A program made the position numbers and the translations under genes. Below, piece by piece: positions 53,524-62,652 of a stretch of 64,000 nt of DNA. Source of the stretch: Rheinheimera salexigens (lineage in GTDB: Bacteria; Pseudomonadota; Gammaproteobacteria; Enterobacterales; Alteromonadaceae). Numbering within the stretch: position 1 is the first letter of the stretch; the number at the start of each line of letters is the position of its first letter. Location of the stretch: positions 2,631,857 through 2,695,856 of the forward strand of contig NZ_MKEK01000001.1 in NCBI RefSeq assembly GCF_001752395.1. The letters run 5' to 3'. The notes under the pieces are model-generated. The model did no database searches. It was not told the origin of the DNA and saw nothing but the letters and a program-made list of their open reading frames with translations.

Positions 53524-54432
53524 ACGCGCTAATAAACTAGAGGTGTCCCAGCGCTGGCCACCCATTTGTTGTACTTCGCTATAAAATTGATCAACTAATG
53601 CGGTTAAGGGTAAATGGCTACCATTATTTCGGGCTTCTGTTAGCGCTATGCCTAAGTCTTTGCGCATCCAATCGACGGCAAAGCCAAAGTCGTACTCCCC
53701 CTGCAGCATCGTTGCTGAACGATTTTGCATCTGCCATGATTGTGCTGCGCCTTGCGAGATTACTTCAACCACGGCCGCTGCATCTAACCCGGCATTTTGG
53801 GCAAAGTTTAAACCTTCAGCCAAGCCTTGTACCACGCCAGCTATACAAATTTGATTAACCATTTTAGCTAATTGGCCTGAACCAACAGGCCCTAACAGTT
53901 TGGCACAACGGGCATAACATTGAATGGCCGCTTCGGCTTTAGCCATGTCCGCAGTATCGCCACCAATCATTACCGTTAAAATGCCCTTTTCTGCACCAGC
54001 TTGGCCACCAGAAACAGGTGCATCTAAAAATCCAATGCCTTGTTGCTTAGCTGCAGCCGCTAACTCACGCGCTAATTCTGCCGATGCGGTAGTATGATCA
54101 ATCAATACCGTTGCGGCTTGCATACCGGCTAATACGCCATGTTCGCCATAAACGACAGAACGCACATCGTTATCATTGCCCACACACATAAACACCAGTT
54201 CGGCATCTTTTACGGCAGCAGCTGGGGTTTGCGCCCAAGACCCACCGTATTCTGCAGCCCATGTTTGGGCTTTAACCGTAGTGCGGTTATAAACAGTGAC
54301 CTGATAACCGTTTTGTTGTAAAAAACCGGCCATGGGATAACCCATAACACCTAAGCCGATAAAGGCGACCTGCTTGCTTGATTTGTTTGGTATTTTTGAC
54401 ATGCTTGACATTGACTTGTTAGAGGTTGACAT
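53512..54432 (-). CDS. Beta-hydroxyacid dehydrogenase (GarR/MmsB-like)
   Basis: A 306-residue NAD(P)-dependent enzyme of the 3-hydroxyisobutyrate dehydrogenase superfamily: FIGLGVMGYPMAGFLQQNGYQVTVYNRT, DAPVSGGQAGAEKGILTVMIGGD and catalytic Lys in GSGQLAKMVNQICIAG (near 190). The signature following the Lys and lack of the NPCPDV loop of mmsB suggest tartronate-semialdehyde or a similar hydroxyacid as substrate. The first 20 residues contain several Met-Ser pairs, so the start is uncertain: 54432, 54411 and 54402 are in frame and none has a good ribosome site. Confidence 0.8.
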   Translation of the reverse strand: MSTSNKSMSSMSKIPNKSSKQVAFIGLGVMGYPMAGFLQQNGYQVTVYNRTTVKAQTWAAEYGGSWAQTPAAAVKDAELVFMCVGNDNDVRSVVYGEHGVLAGMQAATVLIDHTTASAELARELAAAAKQQGIGFLDAPVSGGQAGAEKGILTVMIGGDTADMAKAEAAIQCYARCAKLLGPVGSGQLAKMVNQICIAGVVQGLAEGLNFAQNAGLDAAAVVEVISQGAAQSWQMQNRSATMLQGEYDFGFAVDWMRKDLGIALTEARNNGSHLPLTALVDQFYSEVQQMGGQRWDTSSLLARLKR

Positions 54433-54519
54433 AGTTTAGACTTAATTCTGTGACATACTGTGGCGCAGAGCTTACAAATTAATCCGGCTAATTGCAAAGC
54501 CGTTAGCAAGGAAGTTTTC

Positions 54520-55005
54520 ATGACAAATATATACCAATTCAGTGTAGATAATGCCCAAGGTGAAAATGTACCGCTGCAGCAGTTTGAAAATAAGGTGCTG
54601 CTAATTGTGAATACCGCCAGTGAATGTGGTTTTACACCACAATATGCCCAGTTAGAAGCTTTGCACCAAACCTATAAAGATCGCGGCTTAGTTATTTTAG
54701 CCTTTCCGTGTAATCAATTTGGTAAGCAAGAGCCTGGCGCCAATAAAGACATTCAGCAATTTTGCCAACTTAATTATGGTGTTAACTTTCCTGTTATGGC
54801 CAAAGTAGAGGTTAATGGCCCTGAAACAGCACCGTTATTTGATTATTTAAAAAGCCAAGCTCGCGGCGTTCTAAAAACTCGGGCGATTAAGTGGAATTTC
54901 ACTAAGTTTTTAGTCAATAAACAGGGCGAAGTAATTAAACGCTATGCGCCCAGAACTAAGCCCAGCAGTATGACTGCGGCGATAGACCAATTATTAATTA
55001 AGTAG
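54520..55005 (+). CDS. Glutathione peroxidase
   Basis: A 161-residue thioredoxin-fold peroxidase that reduces peroxides. It carries the Cys version of the catalytic site, NTASECGFTPQYAQLEAL (Cys near 36), then LAFPCNQFGKQEPGANKDI with the conserved Gln, and IKWNFTKFLVNKQGEVIKRY with the conserved Trp-Asn-Phe. This matches bacterial BtuE/GpxA-type enzymes, which usually use thioredoxin or glutathione. The ATG at 54520 follows AAGGAAGTTTTC. It is divergent from the dehydrogenase. Confidence 0.9.
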   Translation: MTNIYQFSVDNAQGENVPLQQFENKVLLIVNTASECGFTPQYAQLEALHQTYKDRGLVILAFPCNQFGKQEPGANKDIQQFCQLNYGVNFPVMAKVEVNGPETAPLFDYLKSQARGVLKTRAIKWNFTKFLVNKQGEVIKRYAPRTKPSSMTAAIDQLLIK

Positions 55006-55007
55006 TT

Positions 55008-55048
55008 ATTAGCTAGTAATTATTAGCTAGTAATTATTAACTAATAAC
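55008..55048. repeat. Tandem repeat of a 14-base unit
   Basis: ATTAGCTAGTAATT occurs twice in perfect tandem (55008-55021, 55022-55035), with a third degenerate copy after it. It lies right after the glutathione peroxidase stop. No role is known. Confidence 0.8.
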
Positions 55049-55068
55049 TTTCAGCGATTTAAAACCAC

Positions 55069-55098
55069 AAAAAAGCCTTGTATCAACAAGGCTTTTTT
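55069..55098. terminator. Bidirectional terminator between gpx and ffh
   Basis: AAAAAAGCCTTG and CAAGGCTTTTTT pair perfectly around a six-base loop, with T-runs on both strands, between the convergent glutathione peroxidase and ffh genes. Confidence 0.9.
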
Positions 55099-55148
55099 AA
55101 TAGCTAGTCCCGTCTTAAATAACGTTGACAGTATTTAACGGCTACCGC

Positions 55149-56516
55149 TTAGCGTGGAGGTAACATACCTGGTGGTAATTTACCGCCCATGCCACGCATC
55201 ATTTTCATCATGCCGCCTTTACCCGACATTTGCTTCATCATTTTTTGCATCTGCATAAACTGCTTTAGCAACTGATTTATATCTTGTACTTGGGTACCAG
55301 AACCGGCTGCAATGCGCTTTTTACGCGAGCCTTTTAACAAATCTGGAAAATTTCGCTCTTTTGGCGTCATGGAATTGATAATAGCTTCCATTTTGACAAA
55401 TTGTTTATCGCCCATTTGATTAGCGGCACCCGCAGGTAAGTTTTTCATGCCTGGCAGTTTATCTAACATCGACATCATGCCACCCATGCCACGCATTTGG
55501 ACTAATTGCTCGCGAAAATCTTCTAATGAAAAGCCTTTGCCTTTCATTATTTTCTGGGCCATTTTCGCCGATTTTTCTTTATCGACTTTCTGCTCTAGCT
55601 CTTCAATTAAGCCCAGCATGTCGCCCATGCCTAGAATACGCGACGCGATACGATCAGGATAAAACGGCTCTAATGCATCCGTTTTTTCGCCCATACCGAT
55701 AAACTTAATCGGCTTACCGGTAATATGCCGAATAGATAACGCGGCACCACCACGGGCATCACCGTCAGCTTTAGTTAATACTACACCCGTTAATGGCAAC
55801 GCATCGTTAAAGGCTTTAGCAGTATTAGCGGCATCTTGACCCGTCATCGCGTCAACCACGAACAGGGTTTCAATAGGCTTAACCGCAGCGTGTAAGGCTT
55901 TAATTTCGTCCATCATGTCGCTGTCGACATGCAAACGGCCAGCGGTATCGACTAATAACACATCAAATTGGCGTAACCGAGCATGGGTTATAGCGGCGTT
56001 AACAATATCAACTGGCTTTTGCGAGATGTCACTGGGGAAGAATTCGACATTAATATCGTTAGCTAAGGTCTCTAGCTGTTTAATGGCCGCTGGTCTATAA
56101 ACGTCAGCAGACACAACGATAACTTTCTTCTTTTTACGCTCAGTTAAATATTTCGCTAATTTAGCAACAGAGGTGGTTTTACCCGCACCTTGTAAACCGG
56201 CAACCATAATGACTGCTGGCGGCTGGGTATTTAATACCAGTTCTTCGTTAGCGTCGCCCATGGCTTCTTCAAGTGCTTTTTGCACAATTTTCAGAAACTC
56301 TTGGCCTGGGGTTAAGCTTTTACTAACTTCTAAACCGACTGAGCGTTGTTTAACATTCGCAACAAAGTCGCGCACAACAGGTAAGGCAACGTCAGCCTCA
56401 AGCAGCGCCATACGTACTTCACGTAAGGTTTCTTTAATATTGTCTTCAGTAAGACGACCGCGGCCGGTAATGTTTTTTAGGCTGCGGCTTAATCTGTCAG
56501 AGAGGTTTTCAAACAT
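55149..56516 (-). CDS. ffh: Signal recognition particle protein
   Basis: A 455-residue GTPase that binds 4.5S RNA and signal sequences for co-translational membrane targeting. The N domain is followed by the G domain (GLQGAGKTTSVAKLAK near 107, DTAGRLHVDSDMMDEI, TKADGDARGGAALS) and by the Met-rich M domain (MGGMMSMLDKLPGMKNLP, ending MKQMSGKGGMMKMMRGMGGKLPPGMLPPR). Length and layout are normal. It is divergent from the ypjD-like gene, an order conserved in gammaproteobacteria. Confidence 0.98.
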   Translation of the reverse strand: MFENLSDRLSRSLKNITGRGRLTEDNIKETLREVRMALLEADVALPVVRDFVANVKQRSVGLEVSKSLTPGQEFLKIVQKALEEAMGDANEELVLNTQPPAVIMVAGLQGAGKTTSVAKLAKYLTERKKKKVIVVSADVYRPAAIKQLETLANDINVEFFPSDISQKPVDIVNAAITHARLRQFDVLLVDTAGRLHVDSDMMDEIKALHAAVKPIETLFVVDAMTGQDAANTAKAFNDALPLTGVVLTKADGDARGGAALSIRHITGKPIKFIGMGEKTDALEPFYPDRIASRILGMGDMLGLIEELEQKVDKEKSAKMAQKIMKGKGFSLEDFREQLVQMRGMGGMMSMLDKLPGMKNLPAGAANQMGDKQFVKMEAIINSMTPKERNFPDLLKGSRKKRIAAGSGTQVQDINQLLKQFMQMQKMMKQMSGKGGMMKMMRGMGGKLPPGMLPPR

Positions 56517-56687
56517 GCTATTATACTCAACACTGATAATGTGGCTGATTATACCTCAGACAAGATGAAGAATCAGCCGTTATGAAATACTGATGATAAA
56601 ACTCTTGATATAAAAGCTTATTAGCGAACACTGTGTTTAAGTGTCAACATACCATACAATAGTAGACTGATGAAATAAGAGGAAAAA

Positions 56688-57500
56688 ATGCTCATGTCAA
56701 CGGTATTACTTAGCGCAGTCGCTTTAGTTGCTTATTTAATAGCAACCGCCTCAGTATTGCTGCGTATTTTTCATCCGGCCGGGCCACACTTTAAAACCAC
56801 TTTCTCTGCCGCTATTATTGGCATAGTGTTACATATGCTAGCGTTAACAAGCTTGTTATTTACCGGTGATGGTCAAAATTTTAGTTTGCTTAATGTTATT
56901 TCTTTAGTTTGCTGGTTAATTACCGTGGCGATAACCTTAATCGCATTGCGCACTCCAACCATATTATTACTTCCGGTAGTGTATGGCTTTGCCTGCTTAA
57001 CCCAACTGGCTACCCTGATTATGCCTCACGGCATCCAAATGCAGCATTTTGAACAACATATCAGTTTATTAGCCCATATTTTTTTAGCCTTTATTGCCTA
57101 TGCAGTGTTAATTATGGCCATGTTGTATTCATTACAAGTTAGCTATATCAGCAATAAATTAAAGCAAAAAGACTTCACTGCAGTTAGTCGACATATGCCA
57201 CCTTTAGTTTATGCTGAAAAGTTACAATTTCGCTTATTGCTAACGGGGACAATTCTACTAGGCTTAGCGTTATTAACTGGCGCGTTATTTATGGATAATT
57301 GGTTAGCAAAAGCTAACTTACATAAAAACGTGTTAAGCTTTATAGCCTTTATAATCTTTGCCCTGTTATGTTGGGGCCATGCACGTAAAGGCTGGCGTGG
57401 TAGAACGGCTAATATGCTAACGATCAGTGGTAGTTTACTGCTAACATTAGCCTACTTCGGTAGTCGCTTTGTTCGCGAAGTGCTGTTGGATAAACTTTAA
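56688..57500 (+). CDS. ypjD: Cytochrome c assembly-like inner membrane protein YpjD
   Basis: A 270-residue protein with eight membrane helices of the CcsA/CcmC-like superfamily. The core LLAHIFLAFIAYAVLIMAMLYSLQVSYI and LHKNVLSFIAFIIFALLCWGHARKGWRGRTANMLTISGSLLLTLAYFGSRFVREVLL contains the conserved His and aromatic residues of the family (also known as CorE). The role is not established; it is found divergent to ffh in many gammaproteobacteria. The start follows AAGAGG. It leads into the CorC-like gene 65 bases later. Confidence 0.85.
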   Translation: MLMSTVLLSAVALVAYLIATASVLLRIFHPAGPHFKTTFSAAIIGIVLHMLALTSLLFTGDGQNFSLLNVISLVCWLITVAITLIALRTPTILLLPVVYGFACLTQLATLIMPHGIQMQHFEQHISLLAHIFLAFIAYAVLIMAMLYSLQVSYISNKLKQKDFTAVSRHMPPLVYAEKLQFRLLLTGTILLGLALLTGALFMDNWLAKANLHKNVLSFIAFIIFALLCWGHARKGWRGRTANMLTISGSLLLTLAYFGSRFVREVLLDKL

Positions 57501-57565
57501 TTCTTGACTCAAGTGCCCATTCATATTAATTAATATGGGTGTTTGGTTATATAGGTGTTTAACTC

Positions 57566-58828
57566 TTGGACGACATAACAACGAGTACGTTATTTATTAT
57601 TCTTGGCGTACTCATTTTCATCTCTGCTTATTTTTCAGGTTCAGAAACAGGCATGATGTCTGTAAATCCTTACCGTTTGAAGCATTTATCAAACGAAAAC
57701 AATAAAGGCGCTATCCGTGTTAGCAAATTATTAAAGCGGCCTGATCGTTTAATCGGTTTAATTCTAATTGGTAATAACTTAGTTAATATCGCAGCCTCTG
57801 CCATTGCAACTATTATTGGTATGCGCTTATATGGCGATGCCGGTATTGCTATTGCCACTATAGTGCTGACCTTAATTATTTTAGTCTTTGCTGAAGTTAC
57901 CCCTAAAACTATTGCGGCACTGCATCCAGAACGCATCGCTTTTCCAAGTTCTGCCCTATTACAATTGCTATTGAAAATATTTTACCCGTTAGTTTGGCTT
58001 ATAAACTGTATTACAAATAGCATTTTAATGTTATTACGAATCAACCCAGAAAGTCATCAAGGCCATAGCTTAAGCGCCCAAGAATTACGAACAGTAGTGC
58101 ATGAGGCCGGAGCGCTTATTCCTGAACAACACCAAAGCATGTTAGTGGGTGTACTAGACTTAGAAAACGCTACAGTTGAAGATATTATGGTCCCGCGCAA
58201 TGAAGTGTCGGGTATTGATATTAATGATGACTGGAAGGATATAGAGCGCCAATTAGCCAATATCCAATACAGCCGCATTTTACTGTACCGAGATAATATT
58301 GATGATGCCTTAGGCTTTGTTCATCCGCGTGAATTAATGCGTTTATCCATTAAAGAGCAATTAACTAAAGCCTCATTACTGCGCGCGGTAAACGATATTT
58401 ACTTTATTCCTGAAGGCACCCAGCTCAATACCCAGTTACTTAAATTTCAGCGTACCAAAGAGCGTATTGGTTTAGTGGTTGATGAATATGGCGATATTCA
58501 AGGTTTAGTGACGCTGGCAGATATTTTAGAAGAAGTGGTGGGCGAATTTACCACAGATATTGCCGAAGAAAGTAATGAAGATATTATGCCGCAACCTGAC
58601 GGTTCGTTTTTAATTGATGGTAGTATTAATATCCGCGATTTAAACCGCGAGATGAATTTAACCCTACCTACGGATGGCCCAAAAACACTTAATGGTTTGA
58701 TCTTAGAGCTGTTAGAAGAAATTCCGCAAGGTCGCTTAAGCATAAAGCTAGCAGGTTATCCATTTGAATTGATAAACGTGCAGGATAATATGATTAAGAC
58801 TGTCCGCTTTATGCCACTTTTAAAATAA
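57566..58828 (+). CDS. HlyC/CorC (CorB/YfjD-like) transporter-associated protein
   Basis: A 420-residue protein: an N-terminal DUF21 domain with three to four membrane helices (STLFIILGVLIFISAYFSGSETGMMSVNPYRLKHL, then LIGLILIGNNLVNIAASAIATIIGMRLYG), two CBS domains (about 200-330) and a C-terminal CorC_HlyC domain (LIDGSINIRDLNREMNLTLPTDGPKTLNGLILELL). Members of this family act in magnesium or cobalt efflux. The start is TTG at 57566: the next in-frame ATG lies inside the first membrane helix region and the family consensus begins with the LDDI-T-like residues seen here. Confidence 0.85.
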   Translation: MDDITTSTLFIILGVLIFISAYFSGSETGMMSVNPYRLKHLSNENNKGAIRVSKLLKRPDRLIGLILIGNNLVNIAASAIATIIGMRLYGDAGIAIATIVLTLIILVFAEVTPKTIAALHPERIAFPSSALLQLLLKIFYPLVWLINCITNSILMLLRINPESHQGHSLSAQELRTVVHEAGALIPEQHQSMLVGVLDLENATVEDIMVPRNEVSGIDINDDWKDIERQLANIQYSRILLYRDNIDDALGFVHPRELMRLSIKEQLTKASLLRAVNDIYFIPEGTQLNTQLLKFQRTKERIGLVVDEYGDIQGLVTLADILEEVVGEFTTDIAEESNEDIMPQPDGSFLIDGSINIRDLNREMNLTLPTDGPKTLNGLILELLEEIPQGRLSIKLAGYPFELINVQDNMIKTVRFMPLLK

Positions 58829-58840
58829 ACCGCAATTAAT

Positions 58841-58868
58841 GGCTATCAAGTTAATTTGCTTGATAGCC
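58841..58868. terminator. Hairpin after the CorC-like gene
   Basis: GGCTATCAAG pairs with CTTGATAGCC (10 base pairs, eight-base loop), 12 bases after the stop, followed by a weak T-rich stretch. Confidence 0.6.
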
Positions 58869-58888
58869 ACTAGTTTTAGTATGCCAAG

Positions 58889-58949
58889 TAGCAATCCCTC
58901 AAATAGCAATTCCTAAAGTGACAATTCCTTAAATAGCAATTCCTCAAAG
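58889..58949. repeat. Degenerate tandem repeat, about 15-base unit
   Basis: Four imperfect head-to-tail copies of a unit like TAGCAATTCCTCAAA lie between the CorC-like gene and the serine hydrolase gene. They may be left over from replication slippage; no function is known. Confidence 0.75.
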
Positions 58950-58974
58950 AAGAATGCTTATTAAGATTGACGGT

Positions 58975-60177
58975 TCACTCTACGCTAGTATTAACCGCAT
59001 CAAGCGCAGCTGTTTGCTGTACGCCATGCTTTGGCTGATTATGATGCAATGCCGTTAACATATTCTGCCAAAAATACGGCCCTAACTCATTAATCACATT
59101 CGATTCAGCGTTTAATAACATGGCTACGCCTATCTGATGTTGTTGCGAGTAGGCTATTTCAGCACGATAACCTTTAACCCAGCCACCATGATATACCAAC
59201 TCATCATCACCAAATTGATACAGGCGCCAACCCAATGCATAATTGGCATCAGTAAGATGGCTTCGCCATTGTTTGCGGCGTAAATCACGGCGGGTTTTAA
59301 TATGCGGCGTGGTTAATTGTTGCAGTAATTGTGGCGATAACACATTGGGATTATGGCCTAATTGGGCTATTAACCAATAGCCTAAATCGACTGCGCTGGC
59401 ATTAACACCTGCCGCAGGCAAAAAGTGATAATAATCTTCTGCAACTTTAACTGGATGCCATTTTTTACGCGCCCTAACATGAGGCATAGCCCGGTTTTCA
59501 CTGCCAAAAAAACCTTCCATCCCTACTGATGCTGTTGGCAACTTTAAAGGCGTAAACAGCCGTTGCTGAATTAACTCGGCATAAGTTAAGCCGGTAGTTT
59601 GCAGCATAACTGGTTCAATTAAACTAAATAAAACGTTTTGATAACCGTAACATTTGCCTGGGTTACACAGCGGATCAATTTTACTAAACTGGGGTAAAAT
59701 TCGCGCCATGGGTACATCGGCTTCAATTAAATTGTCATAGGCATTTGGCATCACTCCCGTACTTTGTGATAACAAATGGGTTAAGGTCAGCTGTTTGTTG
59801 AAGTGTTTAGATTTAAAGGAAAACTCAGGAATATAATCAATTAACTTATCATCTAAGCCAAATTTACCTTCCGCCGCCAATATGGTCGATAAGCTTGCAG
59901 CAAAGGTTTTTGATACTGAAGCAATACGAAATACCGTAAAAGGATCAACTGCTTCTACTGAACCTAATTGGCGCACACCAAAGCCGGCAGTGGCAATAAT
60001 TTTATCACCTTGGACAATGGCATAAGCGCCACCTGGCACACCTGATTCTTTTAGCTTGGCTAAAAAATGTTGATCAAAATTGCTGATCACTTTTGCTAAA
60101 TCATCTTCTGCCGAGACCGGCGTTGATACCAACACAGAGACAAAACTTAACAACAAACCGATAAACCAAAGTTTCAC
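58975..60177 (-). CDS. Serine hydrolase, beta-lactamase class C family
   Basis: A 400-residue exported enzyme. The signal peptide (LWFIGLLLSFVSVLVSTPVSA) is followed by the penicillin-binding fold: FRIASVSKTFAASLSTIL with catalytic Ser-x-x-Lys (near 90), YGYQNVLFSL with Tyr-x-Asn (near 180) and LVYHGGWVKGYRAEI with the His-Gly-Gly of the third motif (near 340). Such proteins include beta-lactamases, peptidases and esterases; the substrate is not assigned. AAGTTTCAC before the stop side and a 224-base gap separate it from the divergent efflux operon. Confidence 0.85.
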   Translation of the reverse strand: MKLWFIGLLLSFVSVLVSTPVSAEDDLAKVISNFDQHFLAKLKESGVPGGAYAIVQGDKIIATAGFGVRQLGSVEAVDPFTVFRIASVSKTFAASLSTILAAEGKFGLDDKLIDYIPEFSFKSKHFNKQLTLTHLLSQSTGVMPNAYDNLIEADVPMARILPQFSKIDPLCNPGKCYGYQNVLFSLIEPVMLQTTGLTYAELIQQRLFTPLKLPTASVGMEGFFGSENRAMPHVRARKKWHPVKVAEDYYHFLPAAGVNASAVDLGYWLIAQLGHNPNVLSPQLLQQLTTPHIKTRRDLRRKQWRSHLTDANYALGWRLYQFGDDELVYHGGWVKGYRAEIAYSQQHQIGVAMLLNAESNVINELGPYFWQNMLTALHHNQPKHGVQQTAALDAVNTSVE

Positions 60178-60401
60178 TTTGTGTCCTTATACTTATAAAA
60201 ATAGTTACTACTAATTTTCGCATTGTAAGGACTTTCGCTTTCGTTGCCAACTTAACTTACTCAGTTTACTTATTAGCCGTCCATAGTAACTTTACATAAC
60301 CTTTACCCATCGCTGCTTCTGCGCTGACTAAGCCCTGAGTATAGTATGGGTATAGCAATGGGTATAATAAAAGTATAAGTAGTACTATCAGGAGTATAAA
60401 G

Positions 60402-61856
60402 ATGCGTAATAGGATTACAGCCACAATCATAGCAATAGTAGTTAGCGTTATTTTGCTGATTTGGCTAAATAAAGGTGAGCAACAAGCCGCTATTGATTAT
60501 CAAACGCAAGGCATCAGTATTGGTGCAATTGAAAGCGTAGTGAATACGGCGGGCAGCACTAAAGCAGTGGTGACTGTTGAAGTAGGTACCGAAGTATCAG
60601 GCCTTATTACCAAACTCTATGTCGATTTTAATGATCAAGTCAGCGAAGGCCAAGCTATTGCTCAATTAGATGATCGCAGCTATCAAGCTCGATTACGCCA
60701 AGCACAAGCCGATGTTACTATGGCCAAAGCCAATGTCGCCCAGCAACAAGCAGGATTAACCAAGTCTAACGCAGAATTAGCGCGCGCCGAGCGGGCTTAT
60801 AATCGCCAACAACAGTTAATTACCCAGCAACTCACTAATCAAACTGAATTAGATAACGCCATCGCCAGTTTTGAGACTGCTACAGCACAAGTTGCCTTAT
60901 CCGAAGCGCAAATCCAAAGTGCCCAAGCCCAGCTACTACAACGACATGCTCAATTAGAACAAGCGCAGTTAGACTTAGATCGGACAATAATTCGCTCGCC
61001 TGTCAATGGTATTGTTATTGATCGCCAAGTTGATATTGGCCAAACGGTTGCCGCTAGCCTTGCGGCTCCCACCTTATTTACCATTGCTCAAGATTTATCT
61101 CAAATGCAAATAGAAGCTGATGTTGATGAAGCGGATATTGGTAAAATTGTACAAGGCCAAGAGGTCAGGTTTCAGGTGGATGCTTTTCCTGAGCGGCAGT
61201 TTCGCGGTCAGGTACAACAAGTGCGCAAAGCCGCCACAAATGTGTCAAATGTCGTAACCTATAAAGTTATTATTGCCGCGCCAAATCAGCAACAATTATT
61301 ACTGCCCGGTATGACCGCAAACTTGAATATTATTCGCGGCCAAAAGCAGGATATATTACGCGTGCCTAATGCGGCACTACGTTTTAAACCCACAGGCGCG
61401 AACAATGAAACTGCCCAGGCCAATCCAACCGATATGGCCGAAAAACTGATTGCAGAGCTAAAACTAAGCGCGGACAAAGCGGCCGACGTTAAAAAGCTTA
61501 TGAGTGAATTTCAAAACAACCTTAAACAGGCTCTTGCCCAAAGTAACAGCCCTGGACCCAATACAGATAGACGGCAGATAATGCAACAGCAACGGCAAAA
61601 AATGCAAAATAGGTTACAACAGATATTGACGCCAGAGGAATTTGCCCGTTATAGCCAGCTTATGGCTCAAGCTCGTGAACAACGCCAGCAAGGCAGTAAT
61701 GGCACTGCTGCCCAAGTATGGAAGCTGGCAGCCGATGGTACTTTGTATCCTGTTGCGATTCGCATTGGTTTAGCTGATGACGAATACAGTGAGGTACTTA
61801 GCAACGAGTTATCTGCCCAAGACAATGTAATCGTGCGCGCAGTGAGGGCCAGTTAA
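60402..61856 (+). CDS. MacA-like periplasmic adaptor subunit
   Basis: A 484-residue membrane-fusion protein. It has an N-terminal membrane anchor (ITATIIAIVVSVILLIWL), a lipoyl-like half (VEVGTEVSGLITKLYVDFNDQVSEGQAIAQLDDRSYQARL), a long coiled coil (residues about 90-190), the second lipoyl half (IIRSPVNGIVIDRQVDIGQTVAASLAAPTLFTIAQDLSQMQIEADVDEADIGKI) and a C-terminal membrane-proximal domain. The last is split by an inserted helical segment of roughly 95 residues (about 345-440) that carries an LTPEEFARYSQL motif like Spy/CpxP proteins. The AGGAG site precedes the ATG. The ABC genes follow with no gap, so the three form a MacAB-like exporter. Confidence 0.85.
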   Translation: MRNRITATIIAIVVSVILLIWLNKGEQQAAIDYQTQGISIGAIESVVNTAGSTKAVVTVEVGTEVSGLITKLYVDFNDQVSEGQAIAQLDDRSYQARLRQAQADVTMAKANVAQQQAGLTKSNAELARAERAYNRQQQLITQQLTNQTELDNAIASFETATAQVALSEAQIQSAQAQLLQRHAQLEQAQLDLDRTIIRSPVNGIVIDRQVDIGQTVAASLAAPTLFTIAQDLSQMQIEADVDEADIGKIVQGQEVRFQVDAFPERQFRGQVQQVRKAATNVSNVVTYKVIIAAPNQQQLLLPGMTANLNIIRGQKQDILRVPNAALRFKPTGANNETAQANPTDMAEKLIAELKLSADKAADVKKLMSEFQNNLKQALAQSNSPGPNTDRRQIMQQQRQKMQNRLQQILTPEEFARYSQLMAQAREQRQQGSNGTAAQVWKLAADGTLYPVAIRIGLADDEYSEVLSNELSAQDNVIVRAVRAS

Positions 61857-61857
61857 T

Positions 61858-62652
61858 ATGGCTAGCTGTGTTATTGAAACGCGTGCCATTAGTAAACAAT
61901 ATCAAATGGGTGGCCAAACCGTACAAGCATTGAAACCACTTGATATTCGGATTAATAGCGGCGAATTTGTCGCGGTGATGGGCCCTTCAGGCTCCGGTAA
62001 ATCTACCTTTATGAACTTGCTGGGCTGTTTAGATTCACCCAGCAGCGGCGAAGTATTATTACAAACTGACAATATCACTCATTTGTCAGCCGCTAAACTG
62101 GCACAAATTAGGAATAAATATATTGGTTTTGTATTTCAGCAATTTAATTTATTACCGCGCACTAGTGCATTAGATAATGTATTGCTGCCTTTGCTTTACA
62201 GCAACACACCAAAACACCTTATAAAGGATATGGCTCAACAAGCCTTACAACAGGTGGGATTAGCTTCTCGTTCTGATCATCACCCTGCACAGCTTTCAGG
62301 TGGCCAACAACAACGCGTAGCTATCGCCAGAGCCTTAGTTAATCAACCAGCCTTGCTGTTAGCCGATGAGCCTACAGGGGCTTTAGATAGCGAAACAGGC
62401 TTAGAGATAATGGCCTTGTTTCAACAACTGCATCAACAAGGTAAAACCATAGTATTAGTTACCCATGAACATGATATCGCGGCCTTTGCTAATCGGCAGT
62501 TGATGTTTCGCGATGGTGAATTAATTAGCGATAGCCAATCTATACCTGCCTGTGCCCAAACAGCATTAACTGAATTAAGACAGTTAAGACAAAGTGCCCA
62601 GAGCAAAACTCAAGGCACAACTCTCAGTAGTACTTGCGGAGCACAGCTATGA
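61858..62652 (+). CDS. ABC transporter ATPase, MacB/LolD-like
   Basis: A 264-residue ATPase with Walker A GPSGSGKST (near 40), Q-loop FVFQQFNLLPRTSALDNVLLPLLY, signature LSGGQQQRVAIARAL, Walker B LLLADEPTGALDSETG and the H-loop THEHD. The Q-loop and D-loop match the MacB/LolD group, which powers lipoprotein release or tripartite drug export. It begins 1 base after the adaptor stop and overlaps the permease by 4 bases. In E. coli MacB this ATPase is fused to the permease; here they are separate genes. Confidence 0.9.
   Translation: MASCVIETRAISKQYQMGGQTVQALKPLDIRINSGEFVAVMGPSGSGKSTFMNLLGCLDSPSSGEVLLQTDNITHLSAAKLAQIRNKYIGFVFQQFNLLPRTSALDNVLLPLLYSNTPKHLIKDMAQQALQQVGLASRSDHHPAQLSGGQQQRVAIARALVNQPALLLADEPTGALDSETGLEIMALFQQLHQQGKTIVLVTHEHDIAAFANRQLMFRDGELISDSQSIPACAQTALTELRQLRQSAQSKTQGTTLSSTCGAQL

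Noticed and set aside
55008..55048. Possible CRISPR-like repeat
   Set aside because: The units are directly adjacent with no spacers and only 14 bases long, so it is a simple tandem repeat.
56173..56568. 131-codon ORF antisense to ffh
   Set aside because: Shadow frame; ffh is certain and no independent signal supports this ORF.
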